A stretch of 10,416 bases of DNA from Desulfovibrionaceae bacterium UBA6814 (GCA_002452635.1 DKEU01000011.1:1-10416), one strand, 5' to 3'. Positions 1 through 6,173 are shown, numbered from the stretch's first letter. Translations and numbers: made by a program. The notes: generated by a model from the letters alone, not told the origin.

Positions 1-269
1 CCATCTGCCTCTTCGAAGTGTTCAAACGCATCTACGTCCAACGGGGCGAGCGCGCGGCGTTGCAGGCCGCAGCCGCCATGCAGCGGGGCAGGGTCGTGGA
101 GCTGGGCCAATCCATGGCCCTGTTCGCGGCCAGGCTCTCGGTGGAAACCGGCCTCGCCCTGGCGGACAGCATCATCCTGGCCGCGGCCCGGGCGTACGGG
201 GCCGAAGTCTGGACGCAGGACGCCCACTTCGCCGGCCTGCCCGACGTGCGCTATCGTCCGCGTCCCTGA
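1..269 (+). CDS. PIN-domain protein (VapC-like toxin), 3' part
   Basis: The reading frame is already open at the window edge (first full codon at base 3), so the 5' part, including the first catalytic aspartate, lies outside. The visible start ICLFEVFKR matches the conserved PIN segment that carries the second acidic residue. LADSIILAAAR supplies the third acidic residue on its helix, and WTQDAHF is the usual TxDxxF strand near the C-terminus. PIN proteins of this size are normally Mg2+-dependent ribonucleases, most often VapC toxins paired with a small antitoxin gene just upstream. An antitoxin partner is expected off the left edge and cannot be checked. The gene ends at a TGA, 11 bases from the convergent gene that follows, with no clear terminator between them. 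The family is fairly sure; the toxin role is inferred. Confidence 0.8.
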   Translation, partial: ICLFEVFKRIYVQRGERAALQAAAAMQRGRVVELGQSMALFAARLSVETGLALADSIILAAARAYGAEVWTQDAHFAGLPDVRYRPRP

Positions 270-280
270 CCTGGGGCTGC

Positions 281-2026
281 TCAGCCCAAGACCGCGTCGC
301 TGAACTTGCCCACCCCGTACTCCCGGCGGCGGAAGAACTTGTCCGGGCTGGGGCCGATGATCTGCATTTCCGGGGTGCGGCGCTGCATGTCCAGGGCGAT
401 CTGCATCTCCTTGGTGCAGCCCGTGGAGAAGGTGGAGTCCTTGCCCGCCCAGATGGGCGGCACCTTGCGGCGCAGCAGGTCGAAGCTGGCCTCGATGTCC
501 TGCACCGACTGGAAGCGCCACACGTCGATGAGGCCGCTGCGCTGCACGTTTTCCCACATGTACATGAGGTCGTCGGCGTCCATGCCCTCTTCGAAGTGCT
601 CGGCCGGGTTGATGATGAAGGTCTTGTCCAGCCGGCCGCGCAGGTGGTTGACGAAGGCCGTGACCAGCTCGATGGCGGTGCGGGTCTGGCCGGGCAGGGA
701 CCCGATGATGGCGCTGTAGAACATCACGCTCTTGCCCGCGGCCTTGGCCTGGCGCATCCGGACGATGATCTCATCGGCCTTGGCCAGGAGCGCCGACTCC
801 GCGAACTTGATCACCTCCGTGGGCTTGGGCTTGAAGCCCAGGCGGAAGCGCCCGCCCGCATCCCGGTCGAAGCACACCACGTCCCGGGTGAACCGGTGCC
901 CGGTCTCCATGAGCCGGCGGCGGTGCACGTTGCCCTTGGCCAGCACCAGGTCCGCCTCCTTCCAGGCCCGGGCGAAGGTCACGCTGGTGCGGTAGAGGTT
1001 CAGGTCCTCCCGGGTGCCGTCGCTGACGACCAGGAAGGAATGCTCGCGCTGGGCCTTGAGCAGCTCGTTCTTGGTCATGCGCTCCTCGGGCAGCAGGTGC
1101 GCGCCCTCCAGGGCCCGGGCCAGGGCCGGGTCGGCCTCCCAGTCCCAGAACGCCGGGGCGTTGAACAGGAACCCGTTCTTGAGGGCCAGGGTCACCCGGT
1201 GGCCCTGGCGCAGGAGCGCCTTGACGACCAGCAGGTCGAACATGAGCCCGCCGCTGTCCTGGGGCAGGTAGAGGATCTTCAGGGAGCGGCTGCCGGCCTG
1301 GCCGAAGGCCTGGCGCAGGTGGCGGAAGTCGTCGCGCACGGCCAGGGTCTCGGCCTTCAGGGCCTCGAAATCCGGGGTGTAGCCGGGCTCCAGCCAGAAG
1401 CCGGCCATGGTGGACATGACCAGGAGCCGCTCCAGCTCGATCATGTCCAGGTCGAAGCGCAGGTCGGACAGGCGGTGGCAGGCCAGGCTGTCCTCGGGGC
1501 AGATGTTGAGCAGGCGGTCCACCGTGGGGGAGGCGATGACCTGGGCCGCGCGGGCGTTGTACTCCCGGCGCAGGCTGCGGTGGGGGTCGGTGAGCCCGCT
1601 CTGGGTCAGGAAGATGGTCAGGAAGCGCTTCTGCATGCGGGAGGGGATGATGATGGGCGAGGCCTCCACCATGCGGAACTTGTGCCGGGTCAGGGTGAGG
1701 ATGCGCTCCCGGGTGTAGGAGTCGGGCACGAACTCCTCGATGATGTTGGCCACCTTCTTCCAGCGCCAGTCGTATTCGTGGCGTAGCTCGTCGGCCAGGT
1801 TGAGGGAGAGGAGCAGGCGCAGCATGCGGTCCGAGCAGGGGGCGAAGACTTGGTCCTCGTCCAGGGCCACCATGAAGCGGAGCTGCTCGGGCGAGGCGTT
1901 CTCCCGCGGGGTCATGGAGTGTTCCAGGTCGTTCTCGGTGAGGAAGTGCAGCAGCCAGGCGTCCAGACCGGGGGACTGGCCGAAGCGGAGGTCCTGGACC
2001 GAACGGAACTCGGGGAGCGCGCTCAT
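281..2026 (-). CDS. DUF89/ARMT1-like domain protein
   Basis: A 581-residue protein, probably cytoplasmic, with no signal peptide or membrane segment. Three stretches recall the DUF89 (damage-control phosphatase / ARMT1-like) family: a helical N-terminal half with DPHRSLRREYNARA (residues 147-160), similar to the family DPYxxxKxxxN pattern; LPQDSGGLMFDLLVVKALL (254-272), in the place of the metal-binding DNxGE loop; and ADLVLAKGNVH (358-368), similar to DLVIxKGxGN. The usual Asn after the first Asp is Ser here, and the ND pair after the second strand is absent, so the metal site may be altered. The C-terminal third (430-581) looks like an alpha/beta extension with a conserved-looking STGCTKEM segment (534-541). 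Family members are metal-dependent phosphatases acting on sugar phosphates or phosphometabolites. The substrate here is unknown and activity is not assured. The ATG follows an AGGACA Shine-Dalgarno sequence. A TATACG at 2064-2069 could be a -10 box, without a good -35. Confidence 0.7.
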   Translation of the reverse strand: MSALPEFRSVQDLRFGQSPGLDAWLLHFLTENDLEHSMTPRENASPEQLRFMVALDEDQVFAPCSDRMLRLLLSLNLADELRHEYDWRWKKVANIIEEFVPDSYTRERILTLTRHKFRMVEASPIIIPSRMQKRFLTIFLTQSGLTDPHRSLRREYNARAAQVIASPTVDRLLNICPEDSLACHRLSDLRFDLDMIELERLLVMSTMAGFWLEPGYTPDFEALKAETLAVRDDFRHLRQAFGQAGSRSLKILYLPQDSGGLMFDLLVVKALLRQGHRVTLALKNGFLFNAPAFWDWEADPALARALEGAHLLPEERMTKNELLKAQREHSFLVVSDGTREDLNLYRTSVTFARAWKEADLVLAKGNVHRRRLMETGHRFTRDVVCFDRDAGGRFRLGFKPKPTEVIKFAESALLAKADEIIVRMRQAKAAGKSVMFYSAIIGSLPGQTRTAIELVTAFVNHLRGRLDKTFIINPAEHFEEGMDADDLMYMWENVQRSGLIDVWRFQSVQDIEASFDLLRRKVPPIWAGKDSTFSTGCTKEMQIALDMQRRTPEMQIIGPSPDKFFRRREYGVGKFSDAVLG

Positions 2027-2112
2027 GGAATGTCCTGTGCGGGTTGGGGGTTCTGTCTGGCCCCGTATAGCCGCTTGGGCGCGGGAAGGGAAGGCGGGGC
2101 GCGGGCGAAAAC

Positions 2113-2138
2113 AAAAGCCGGCCCAGGGGCCGGCTTTT
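2113..2138 (-). terminator. Intrinsic terminator of the 78-residue gene
   Basis: The 11-bp perfect stem AAAAGCCGGCC (2113-2123) pairs with GGCCGGCTTTT (2128-2138) around a 4-base loop. Read on the minus strand, it begins 20 bases after the stop codon at 2159 and ends in TTTTGTTTT, a good U-tract. It separates the small gene from the DUF89-like gene that starts at 2026. Confidence 0.85.
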
Positions 2139-2158
2139 CTGACGGTTGCAGGGCGGGG

Positions 2159-2395
2159 CTAGGCCTTCTCGATCATCATGCCCTCGTCCTGGCCGATGGC
2201 GCGGTAGGAGGCCCCACCGCAGTCGAAGGTGCAGTCGTTGCCCGGGAACAGGGTGGCGCGGGGCGTCCACTCGTCGCCGACCATCAGGTCGCGGGCCCCG
2301 CCGTTCTCCTCGTAACGGACCTTGGTCCCGTCGGCCATGGTCACGAACTCGGTCTCCTTGAGATGCACCGGCAGATCCTTTTCCGTGTAGTCCAT
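2159..2395 (-). CDS. Conserved-looking small protein of unknown function (78 aa)
   Basis: I do not recognise a family. The ATG at 2395 is chosen because AGGAGG stands at 2402-2407 (minus strand) with normal spacing. The frame is open further upstream to 2578, but that longer form would run through the promoter. The product is small, acidic and soluble, with no signal peptide. It starts MDYTEKDLPVHLKE and has a CxxxC pair (C55, C59) in GNDCTFDCGG, which could bind a metal or form a disulfide. Only this pair of cysteines is present. The gene is monocistronic: a good sigma-70 type promoter lies at 2538-2566 and an intrinsic terminator follows. The dedicated promoter, leader and terminator argue that it is a real expressed gene. 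Function is unknown. Confidence 0.75.
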   Translation of the reverse strand: MDYTEKDLPVHLKETEFVTMADGTKVRYEENGGARDLMVGDEWTPRATLFPGNDCTFDCGGASYRAIGQDEGMMIEKA

Positions 2396-2537
2396 GTCGT
2401 CCCTCCTGGTTCGAAGCCCATGGGCCCATGCAGGCCCTTCATGTGCGCTGACACTGGCGGGAGTCGCAGGTGGAGGTCGTATGAGCGAGGCGCAGCGTGC
2501 CGGGAAGACCGCCCTCTCCCCGGCGGGAGTTGGGGGA

Positions 2538-2566
2538 AATATAGGACGTTTTCCTAGCGGGTTCAA
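2538..2566 (-). promoter_or_regulatory. Sigma-70 type promoter for the 78-residue gene
   Basis: On the minus strand, TTGAAC (2561-2566) and TATATT (2538-2543) are separated by exactly 17 bases. The predicted start near 2531 gives a leader of about 135 nt. Just before the Shine-Dalgarno sequence the leader carries overlapping palindromes GCCCATGGGC (2416-2425) and CATGGGCCCATG (2419-2430). This is the best housekeeping-type promoter in the window. Confidence 0.7.
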
Positions 2567-2770
2567 CGATTTTCCCAAGAAATTTTAGGAATATTTACGA
2601 CCTGGAGAGTAGGTTGGGCCTGTGCGCGAAACCCTGCGCCCCGGGCCGCATCCCGGGCGTCCGGCCGGCCCCGGACAAGGGAAGAGAGCAGCCAAATCCC
2701 ATGGGTATTGCTTCTAGAAATTGTCTTGATTTCGTCATTGAAAAAAGTGTATGTCTCCGGCATGGGGTTG

Positions 2771-2792
2771 CAAGGTTCGGAGCCGGACCTTG
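2771..2792. promoter_or_regulatory. 22-bp palindrome upstream of the RHH-like gene
   Basis: CAAGGTTCGG, AG, CCGGACCTTG is a 22-base inverted repeat whose only non-Watson-Crick position (T2777 against G2786) is a T-G wobble. It ends 36 bases before the start codon at 2829 and is followed by TTT. It may be an operator for a dimeric regulator, or a 5'-UTR hairpin. Because the next gene resembles a DNA-binding protein, autoregulation is a reasonable guess. Confidence 0.5.
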
Positions 2793-2828
2793 TTTCTCCA
2801 TACTCCAGGCCACGTGCAAGGGGGAGCT

Positions 2829-3254
2829 ATGCCGCAGGTTGCAGCCCGCGTGAGCGACGAGCACGAGCAGTGGCTCAAGGAATACTTCCGCACCAAGAGC
2901 GCGGGAGCGGAGTTCGTGGTGCCCTGGGCCGTGGACACCTTTTTCCGGGCCATCAATACCGTGCGCGGCGCCTTTTCCGCCGGCGAACTCAAGACCATCC
3001 TGGAGGCCCACCGCGAGGTCAAGCTGTTGCCCGAGCAGTCCCGCCTGGCCTATCTCCAGCTCCGGGTGCAGGACGCCTGCGAGCTGGCCATGGTCCACAC
3101 CAAGCACGGCGCGTCCCAGGCCAACCTGGAAGCCAAGCTCAAGCGGATCAACGACACCCAGGCCGCGGCCCTCATGATCTGGGCCACGGCCTACTGGGTG
3201 AGCAAGGCCTGGAGCGAAACCAGCATGGACGACTACGTGAAGGCCATTACCTAG
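2829..3254 (+). CDS. Ribbon-helix-helix-like protein of unknown function (141 aa)
   Basis: The ATG at 2829 follows an AAGGGGGAG Shine-Dalgarno sequence. The frame is open back to 2751, but that longer form has no ribosome binding site and crosses the palindrome at 2771-2792. The first 40 residues fit a ribbon-helix-helix layout: a short strand (MPQVAARVS), a helix (DEHEQWLKEYFRT), a turn (KSAGAEF) and a second helix (VVPWAVDTFFRAINTV). The rest is mostly helical, including LPEQSRLAYLQLRVQDACELAM and a C-terminal segment rich in Ala and Trp (ALMIWATAYWVSKAW). No signal peptide is seen. RHH proteins bind DNA as dimers through the N-terminal strand. That role is inferred here from pattern alone, and the long C-terminal part could be a partner-binding or effector domain. 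The gene stands alone, with a strong terminator after it. Confidence 0.7.
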   Translation: MPQVAARVSDEHEQWLKEYFRTKSAGAEFVVPWAVDTFFRAINTVRGAFSAGELKTILEAHREVKLLPEQSRLAYLQLRVQDACELAMVHTKHGASQANLEAKLKRINDTQAAALMIWATAYWVSKAWSETSMDDYVKAIT

Positions 3255-3279
3255 CCCTGGGGCGGGTTTTACCGGTTGC

Positions 3280-3308
3280 AGGCCGCCCCTCGGGCGGCCT
3301 TTTTGTTT
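3280..3308 (+). terminator. Intrinsic terminator after the RHH-like gene
   Basis: The stem AGGCCGCCC (3280-3288) pairs perfectly with GGGCGGCCT (3292-3300) around a 3-base loop and is followed by TTTTGTTT. It begins 26 bases after the stop codon at 3254 and isolates this gene from the lipoprotein pair. Confidence 0.9.
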
Positions 3309-3315
3309 CCTGGCC

Positions 3316-3343
3316 TAAAGACCCGCAGCCAAGCGGCCGATAC
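3316..3343 (+). promoter_or_regulatory. Candidate sigma-28 (FliA) promoter of the FlgO-type genes
   Basis: TAAAGACC (3316-3323) and GCCGATAC (3336-3343) resemble the flagellar sigma-28 boxes TAAAGTTT and GCCGATAA. The -10 box matches 7 of 8. The spacer is 12 bases rather than the usual 11. The predicted start near 3350 lies about 30 bases before the ATG at 3382. The first downstream terminator candidate comes only after the second lipoprotein gene, so both would be transcribed together. Confidence 0.55.
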
Positions 3344-3381
3344 GACTGAGAGCCGAAGCATCCGACGGCCCCGGAGCACCC

Positions 3382-3993
3382 ATGCCCAAAGCATCGTCCC
3401 TCATCCTCGTCCTGGCCCTGGCCGCGGCCCTCGCCGCCGCGGCGTGCAGCCGCCCCGCGGTGGGCGCCTTTCCCTCCGAGACCCAGCCCAAGATGGCCGC
3501 GGTGCGGCACTGGGAAATCCTGGCCGGCGAGGTGGCCGACCGGGTGAAAAAGGCCCTGGACGCCAACAGCGAGATCGCCCAGACCCCCATCGACGTGGTG
3601 CAGGAATGCACCGGCCCGTTCTGCGCGGTCTTCGGCCAGCTCCTGGCCTCGGAGCTGGTCTCCCGCGGCCTCCAGGTGGCCTCCCGCCACGAGGGCGTCA
3701 TGGCCCTGCGCTACCGGGTGCAGGTGGTGGCCCCGGAGGAGCGCGCGGCCAGGTCCGCGTCCGAGACCACCCTGGCCATGGCCGGCGGGGAGTCCAAGGC
3801 CGCGTCCGGCACCGCCGAAGTGGCGGTGACCAGCGAATTGGTCTACCAGAACCGTTTCCTGGTGCACCACACCGGCATCTATTACGTGGACGCGGCCGAG
3901 GCCGAGACCTACGGCCGCCCGCTGCCCCCGGGCAAGCCCGGCCTGGCCCCGGGCGAATCCGCGGGCCGCGGCGTGCGCATCACTGGAGAATAG
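3382..3993 (+). CDS. Lipoprotein encoded upstream of the FlgO-family gene
   Basis: A 203-residue protein with a lipoprotein signal peptide: a hydrophobic Leu/Ala run (residues 7-21) and a lipobox ending at C22 (AAACS). The mature part has a helical region, then QECTGPFCAVFGQLLASELVSRGLQVASR (74-102), whose QLLASELVSRG resembles the core of FlgO-type proteins. Next comes an alpha/beta part with a YRVQVV strand and VTSELVYQNRFLVHHTGIYYVD (149-170). The C-terminus is Pro/Gly-rich. Two cysteines in ECTGPFC (76 and 81) may pair after export. The start ATG follows CCGGAGC. It forms a two-gene unit with the FlgO-family gene 18 bases downstream, probably from the sigma-28-like promoter at 3316-3343. 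An outer-membrane location and a flagellar link are inferred from the context. I know no experimentally defined function for this protein. Confidence 0.75.
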   Translation: MPKASSLILVLALAAALAAAACSRPAVGAFPSETQPKMAAVRHWEILAGEVADRVKKALDANSEIAQTPIDVVQECTGPFCAVFGQLLASELVSRGLQVASRHEGVMALRYRVQVVAPEERAARSASETTLAMAGGESKAASGTAEVAVTSELVYQNRFLVHHTGIYYVDAAEAETYGRPLPPGKPGLAPGESAGRGVRITGE

Positions 3994-4011
3994 GGAGAAT
4001 AGGAGGCCGTC

Positions 4012-4695
4012 ATGTTCCACCGTCTGCTGCCGCTCTTCGCGCTGCTCAGCCTGCTGGCCGCCTGTTCCGCTGCCGAGCCCAAGCCCCAGGCCGCCCTGTC
4101 CATGGATCCGGGCGCGGCCTTCATCGCCGAGAACCATGCCGCGGCCCGGGAACTGGCCCTGGCCGCCATGGGCCGTCTGGAGCCCGGCTCCCGGGTGCTG
4201 GTGGCCACCTTTGCGGACCAGGACGACCTGGAGCAGACCTCGGCCCTGGGCCGGCTGCTGTCCGAGCAGGTGGCCACGGCCCTGTCCCGGGCCGGGTACG
4301 ACCTGCTGGAGGTGCGCCTGCGCCGCGACCTGGGCCTGCGCCCGGCTGCGGGCGAATTCGGCCTTTCCCGCCGCGCCGAGCTGCTGGCCAGCGAGAACGC
4401 CGACGCCGAGGCCGTGCTGGTGGGCTGCTACACCGCGGACGCCGAGGCGGTGTTCGTGTCCGCCCGGGTGGTGCGCACCCGCGACCAGGTGGTGGCCGCG
4501 GCCAAGGACTGGGCCCTGCCCAACCGCGGCCTGGCCGCCCGGCTGCTGGCCGCGGGACACGAGAACGACGATTTCGAGCGTCTGCTCAGGCCCGGCCAGC
4601 CCATGGCCGCCAAGGCGCTGCCCAGGATGCCGGTGGTGGAGAACCTGCCCGACGCCGCCCTGGACGCGAAAAATCCCTTCCACGTAAAGCCCTAG
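4012..4695 (+). CDS. FlgO-family outer-membrane lipoprotein
   Basis: A 227-residue protein with a clear lipoprotein signal (MFHRLLPLFALLSLLAAC, lipobox LAAC, Cys18). The mature region fits the FlgO domain: VLVATFADQDDLEQTSALGR (62-81), then LLSEQVATALSRAGYDLLEV (82-101), GEFGLSR (114-120) and AVLVGCYTADAEAVFVSARVV (134-154). The TSALGR/LLSEQ pair and the GEFGLSR motif are the most telling. In Vibrio, FlgO is an outer-membrane lipoprotein needed for flagellar stability and motility; how it acts in sulfate reducers is not known to me. The ATG follows a strong AGGAGG. The C-terminal 40 residues (LPRMPVVENLPDAALDAKNP) are extended and Pro-rich. The pair with the preceding lipoprotein and the upstream sigma-28-like promoter fit a flagellar role. 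Confidence 0.8.
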   Translation: MFHRLLPLFALLSLLAACSAAEPKPQAALSMDPGAAFIAENHAAARELALAAMGRLEPGSRVLVATFADQDDLEQTSALGRLLSEQVATALSRAGYDLLEVRLRRDLGLRPAAGEFGLSRRAELLASENADAEAVLVGCYTADAEAVFVSARVVRTRDQVVAAAKDWALPNRGLAARLLAAGHENDDFERLLRPGQPMAAKALPRMPVVENLPDAALDAKNPFHVKP

Positions 4696-4710
4696 AGCGC
4701 GAAAAACGCT

Positions 4711-4764
4711 CCCGGCCTTCCGGCCGGGGGGGGGCCGGCCCCGGGAATTCCCTCCCGGGGCCGG
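4711..4764. terminator. GC-rich tandem hairpins between flgO-type gene and sppA
   Basis: CCCGGCC (4711-4717) pairs with GGCCGGG (4722-4728). Next, the 12-bp perfect stem CCGGCCCCGGGA (4735-4746) pairs with TCCCGGGGCCGG (4753-4764) around a 6-base loop. A small hairpin GAGCG/CGCTC (4695-4699, 4707-4711) precedes them. There is no U-tract, so this is not a classical intrinsic terminator. It may block transcription or protect the 3' end of the lipoprotein mRNA. Confidence 0.45.
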
Positions 4765-4767
4765 ACG

Positions 4768-4776
4768 TGCTAGGGT
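4768..4776 (+). promoter_or_regulatory. Possible extended -10 for sppA
   Basis: TGCTAGGGT has the TGn extension followed by TAGGGT, which keeps the first two bases and the last base of the -10 consensus. It lies just after the GC hairpins and about 20 bases upstream of the sppA Shine-Dalgarno sequence. No good -35 is visible, so the call is weak. Confidence 0.25.
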
Positions 4777-4801
4777 GCGCTCCGCACCGGAGGACCGCAC
4801 C

Positions 4802-5788
4802 ATGGTACGTCGCCGCATCCTGATCCTGGCCGCCTGCGCCGCGGCCCTGCTGGCCGTGGCCTGCTCGCCCCAGATCAAGCTCAAACAGGACTTCGCCGAG
4901 CCCCTCGCCGAGTTCACCCTGTCCGGCGAGGGCGCGGACAAGATCCTCTACCTGCCCCTGCGCGGCGTCATCAGCAGCCAGCCCACCGAGGGCTTCATGT
5001 CCACCCGGCCCAGCCTGGTGCAGGAGACCGTGTCCCACCTGCGCAAGGCCATGCTGGACCCGGACGTGAAGGCGGTGATCCTGGCCGTGGACAGCCCGGG
5101 CGGCGGGGTGGTGGCCAGCGAGATCCTCTATGCCGAACTGGCCGGGTTCACCAAGCTCACCGGCAAGAAGCTGGTGGCCCTCATGTTCGAGGTGGCGGCC
5201 AGCGGCGGGTATTACGCCTCCCTGGCCGCGGACCGCATCGTGGCCCATCCCTCCACGGTCACCGGCTCGGTGGGCGCGGTGTTCATCCAGCCCAAGGTGT
5301 ACGGGCTCATGGACAAGATCGGGGTGGGCGCCGAGGTGGCCAAGTCCGGCCGCAACAAGGACATGGGCTCGCCCTTCCGGGAGACCACGGCCGAGGAGAA
5401 GGAGCTCGTGCAGCGGATGATCGCGGGCATGGGCGGCCGGTTCCTGGACCTGGTGGCCGAGCGCCGGGGCCTCTCGGCCGAGGCCAAGGCCACGGTGGGA
5501 ACGGCCCGCATCTTCACCGCGGCGGAGGCCAAGGAGATCGGCCTGGTGGACCGGGTGGGCTTTTTGGCCGACGCCCTGGAGGAGGCCCGCAGCCTGGCCG
5601 GCCTGGCCGAGGACGCCCGGCTGGTGGTGTACCGCCGCAGCGCCTTTGCCGAGGACAACGCCTACAACCTGGCCACCGGCCAGTGGGCCGGCAGCCGGCC
5701 CCTGGCCGAACTGCCCCTGGCCCGCCTGCTGGACGGGCCGGGCACCGGGTTCTATTACCTCTGGGCCCCCGAGTACGGGGGGTATTGA
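4802..5788 (+). CDS. sppA: Signal peptide peptidase SppA, lipoprotein-type
   Basis: A 328-residue S49-family serine protease of the short, single-domain type, which cleaves leftover signal peptides and small membrane peptides at the outer face of the inner membrane. AVDSPGGGVVASE (95-107) is the conserved oxyanion region. ASGGYY (133-138) holds the nucleophile Ser134, and SGRNKDMGSPFR (182-193) holds the general-base Lys186, so the Ser/Lys dyad is complete. AHPSTVTGSVGAVF (148-161) is the usual following strand. The N-terminus (MVRRR, then a hydrophobic run ending AVAC, Cys21) looks like a lipoprotein signal rather than the more common plain transmembrane anchor, though the -3 Ala is not ideal. 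The ATG at 4802 has GGAGGA 7 bases upstream. An in-frame GTG at 4775 would add nine residues and has no good ribosome binding site. Confidence 0.9.
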   Translation: MVRRRILILAACAAALLAVACSPQIKLKQDFAEPLAEFTLSGEGADKILYLPLRGVISSQPTEGFMSTRPSLVQETVSHLRKAMLDPDVKAVILAVDSPGGGVVASEILYAELAGFTKLTGKKLVALMFEVAASGGYYASLAADRIVAHPSTVTGSVGAVFIQPKVYGLMDKIGVGAEVAKSGRNKDMGSPFRETTAEEKELVQRMIAGMGGRFLDLVAERRGLSAEAKATVGTARIFTAAEAKEIGLVDRVGFLADALEEARSLAGLAEDARLVVYRRSAFAEDNAYNLATGQWAGSRPLAELPLARLLDGPGTGFYYLWAPEYGGY

Positions 5789-5825
5789 GAAAACGCCACG
5801 CGGGCAATCCCCGCAGGAGGAGAGC

Positions 5826-6035
5826 ATGAGCGAATCGGAGTGGGTGATCGTGGAGACCTTCGAACTGGGCGACCCCCGGGCCCTGACCGTCAAGCGGCGC
5901 TGGGACGACATCGCCGAGGACCTGGCCCTGTACCCCGAGGCCAACGTCCGCCTGGTGGAGGACCCCTCGGGCCTCCGCCTGGAGGTGTCCACCTTCGTGA
6001 ACAGCTACTTCCAGGGCGGCCTGGGCAGAGGCTAG
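5826..6035 (+). CDS. Small unknown protein downstream of sppA (69 aa)
   Basis: I recognise no family. The ATG at 5826 follows GCAGGAGGAG, one of the strongest Shine-Dalgarno sequences here, which fixes the start although the frame is open back to 5646 inside sppA. The protein is soluble, acidic at the N-terminus (MSESEWVIVETFELGD), with a central TVKRRWDDIAEDLALYPEANV and a C-terminal FVNSYFQGGLGRG. It has no cysteines and no signal peptide. It lies 37 bases after sppA, in the same direction. The gap holds GCGGG/CCCGC (5800-5804, 5810-5814), a small hairpin touching the Shine-Dalgarno sequence that could couple or modulate translation. It is probably co-transcribed with sppA and ends just before the palindromic element at 6037. 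Confidence 0.75.
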   Translation: MSESEWVIVETFELGDPRALTVKRRWDDIAEDLALYPEANVRLVEDPSGLRLEVSTFVNSYFQGGLGRG

Positions 6036-6036
6036 C

Positions 6037-6161
6037 GCAGACCGTTGAAAATTTCCCGATTGCTGCGTTGCTGCGAAAACGCCAAACCCTCACGTATTGG
6101 CAATACGCTTCGGGTCTGGCGTTTTCTTGCGCCTTGCACTCGGGGTTTTTGAACGGTCTGC
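6037..6161. repeat. 125-bp imperfect palindromic element (candidate dispersed repeat)
   Basis: Three nested pairs of arms share one axis near base 6100. Outer arms: GCAGACCGTT (6037-6046) with AACGGTCTGC (6152-6161), and after one mismatch AAAA with TTTT. Middle arms: GAAAACGCCA (6075-6084) with TGGCGTTTTC (6117-6126), then ACCC with GGGT. Centre: CGTATTG, G, CAATACG (6093-6107). It has no coding frame of note and no obvious target-site duplication. It could be a non-autonomous palindromic repeat (MITE- or BIME-like) or a long structured 3' UTR. Its presence in more than one copy cannot be shown from this window. Confidence 0.7.
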
Positions 6162-6173
6162 TGTGAGAATTAA

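Larger units (their letters stand above)
2396..2828. other. Divergent intergenic region, 433 bp
   Basis: This separates the minus-strand 78-residue gene from the plus-strand 141-residue gene. It holds the minus-strand promoter and leader (2396-2566), an AT-rich stretch at about 2565-2605, a GC-rich block with CCGG/CCCGGG words (about 2630-2680), a second AT-rich stretch (about 2690-2755) and a 22-bp palindrome (2771-2792). Open frames crossing it lack ribosome binding sites and recognisable protein content, and I regard them as non-coding. Confidence 0.7.

Noticed and set aside
274..287. GGGCT/AGCCC hairpin at the convergent junction
   Set aside because: Five-bp stem overlapping the last codons of the minus-strand gene and without a U-tract; not a credible terminator.
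596..1786. Long plus-strand open frame of 396 codons
   Set aside because: It is antisense to the DUF89-like gene, rich in Gly, Ala, Val, Gln and His as expected from reversed GC-rich codons, and has no domain or ribosome site.
771..2429. Minus-strand open frame of 552 codons overlapping two genes
   Set aside because: It runs in another frame through the DUF89-like gene, the terminator and the small gene; Pro/Arg/Gly-rich composition shows a shadow frame.
2551..2591. TTCCTA and TAGGAA inverted arms around the minus-strand -35 region
   Set aside because: Only 6 bp arms separated by 29 bases; easily due to chance.
2726..2755. TTGATT and TATGTC as a plus-strand promoter for the RHH-like gene
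   Set aside because: An 18-bp spacer and a poor -10 match make it too weak to annotate, although the AT-rich setting is suitable.
3247..4941. Minus-strand open frame of 564 codons
   Set aside because: It is antisense to both lipoprotein genes and crosses a terminator; low-complexity Gly/His/Ala composition and no motif.
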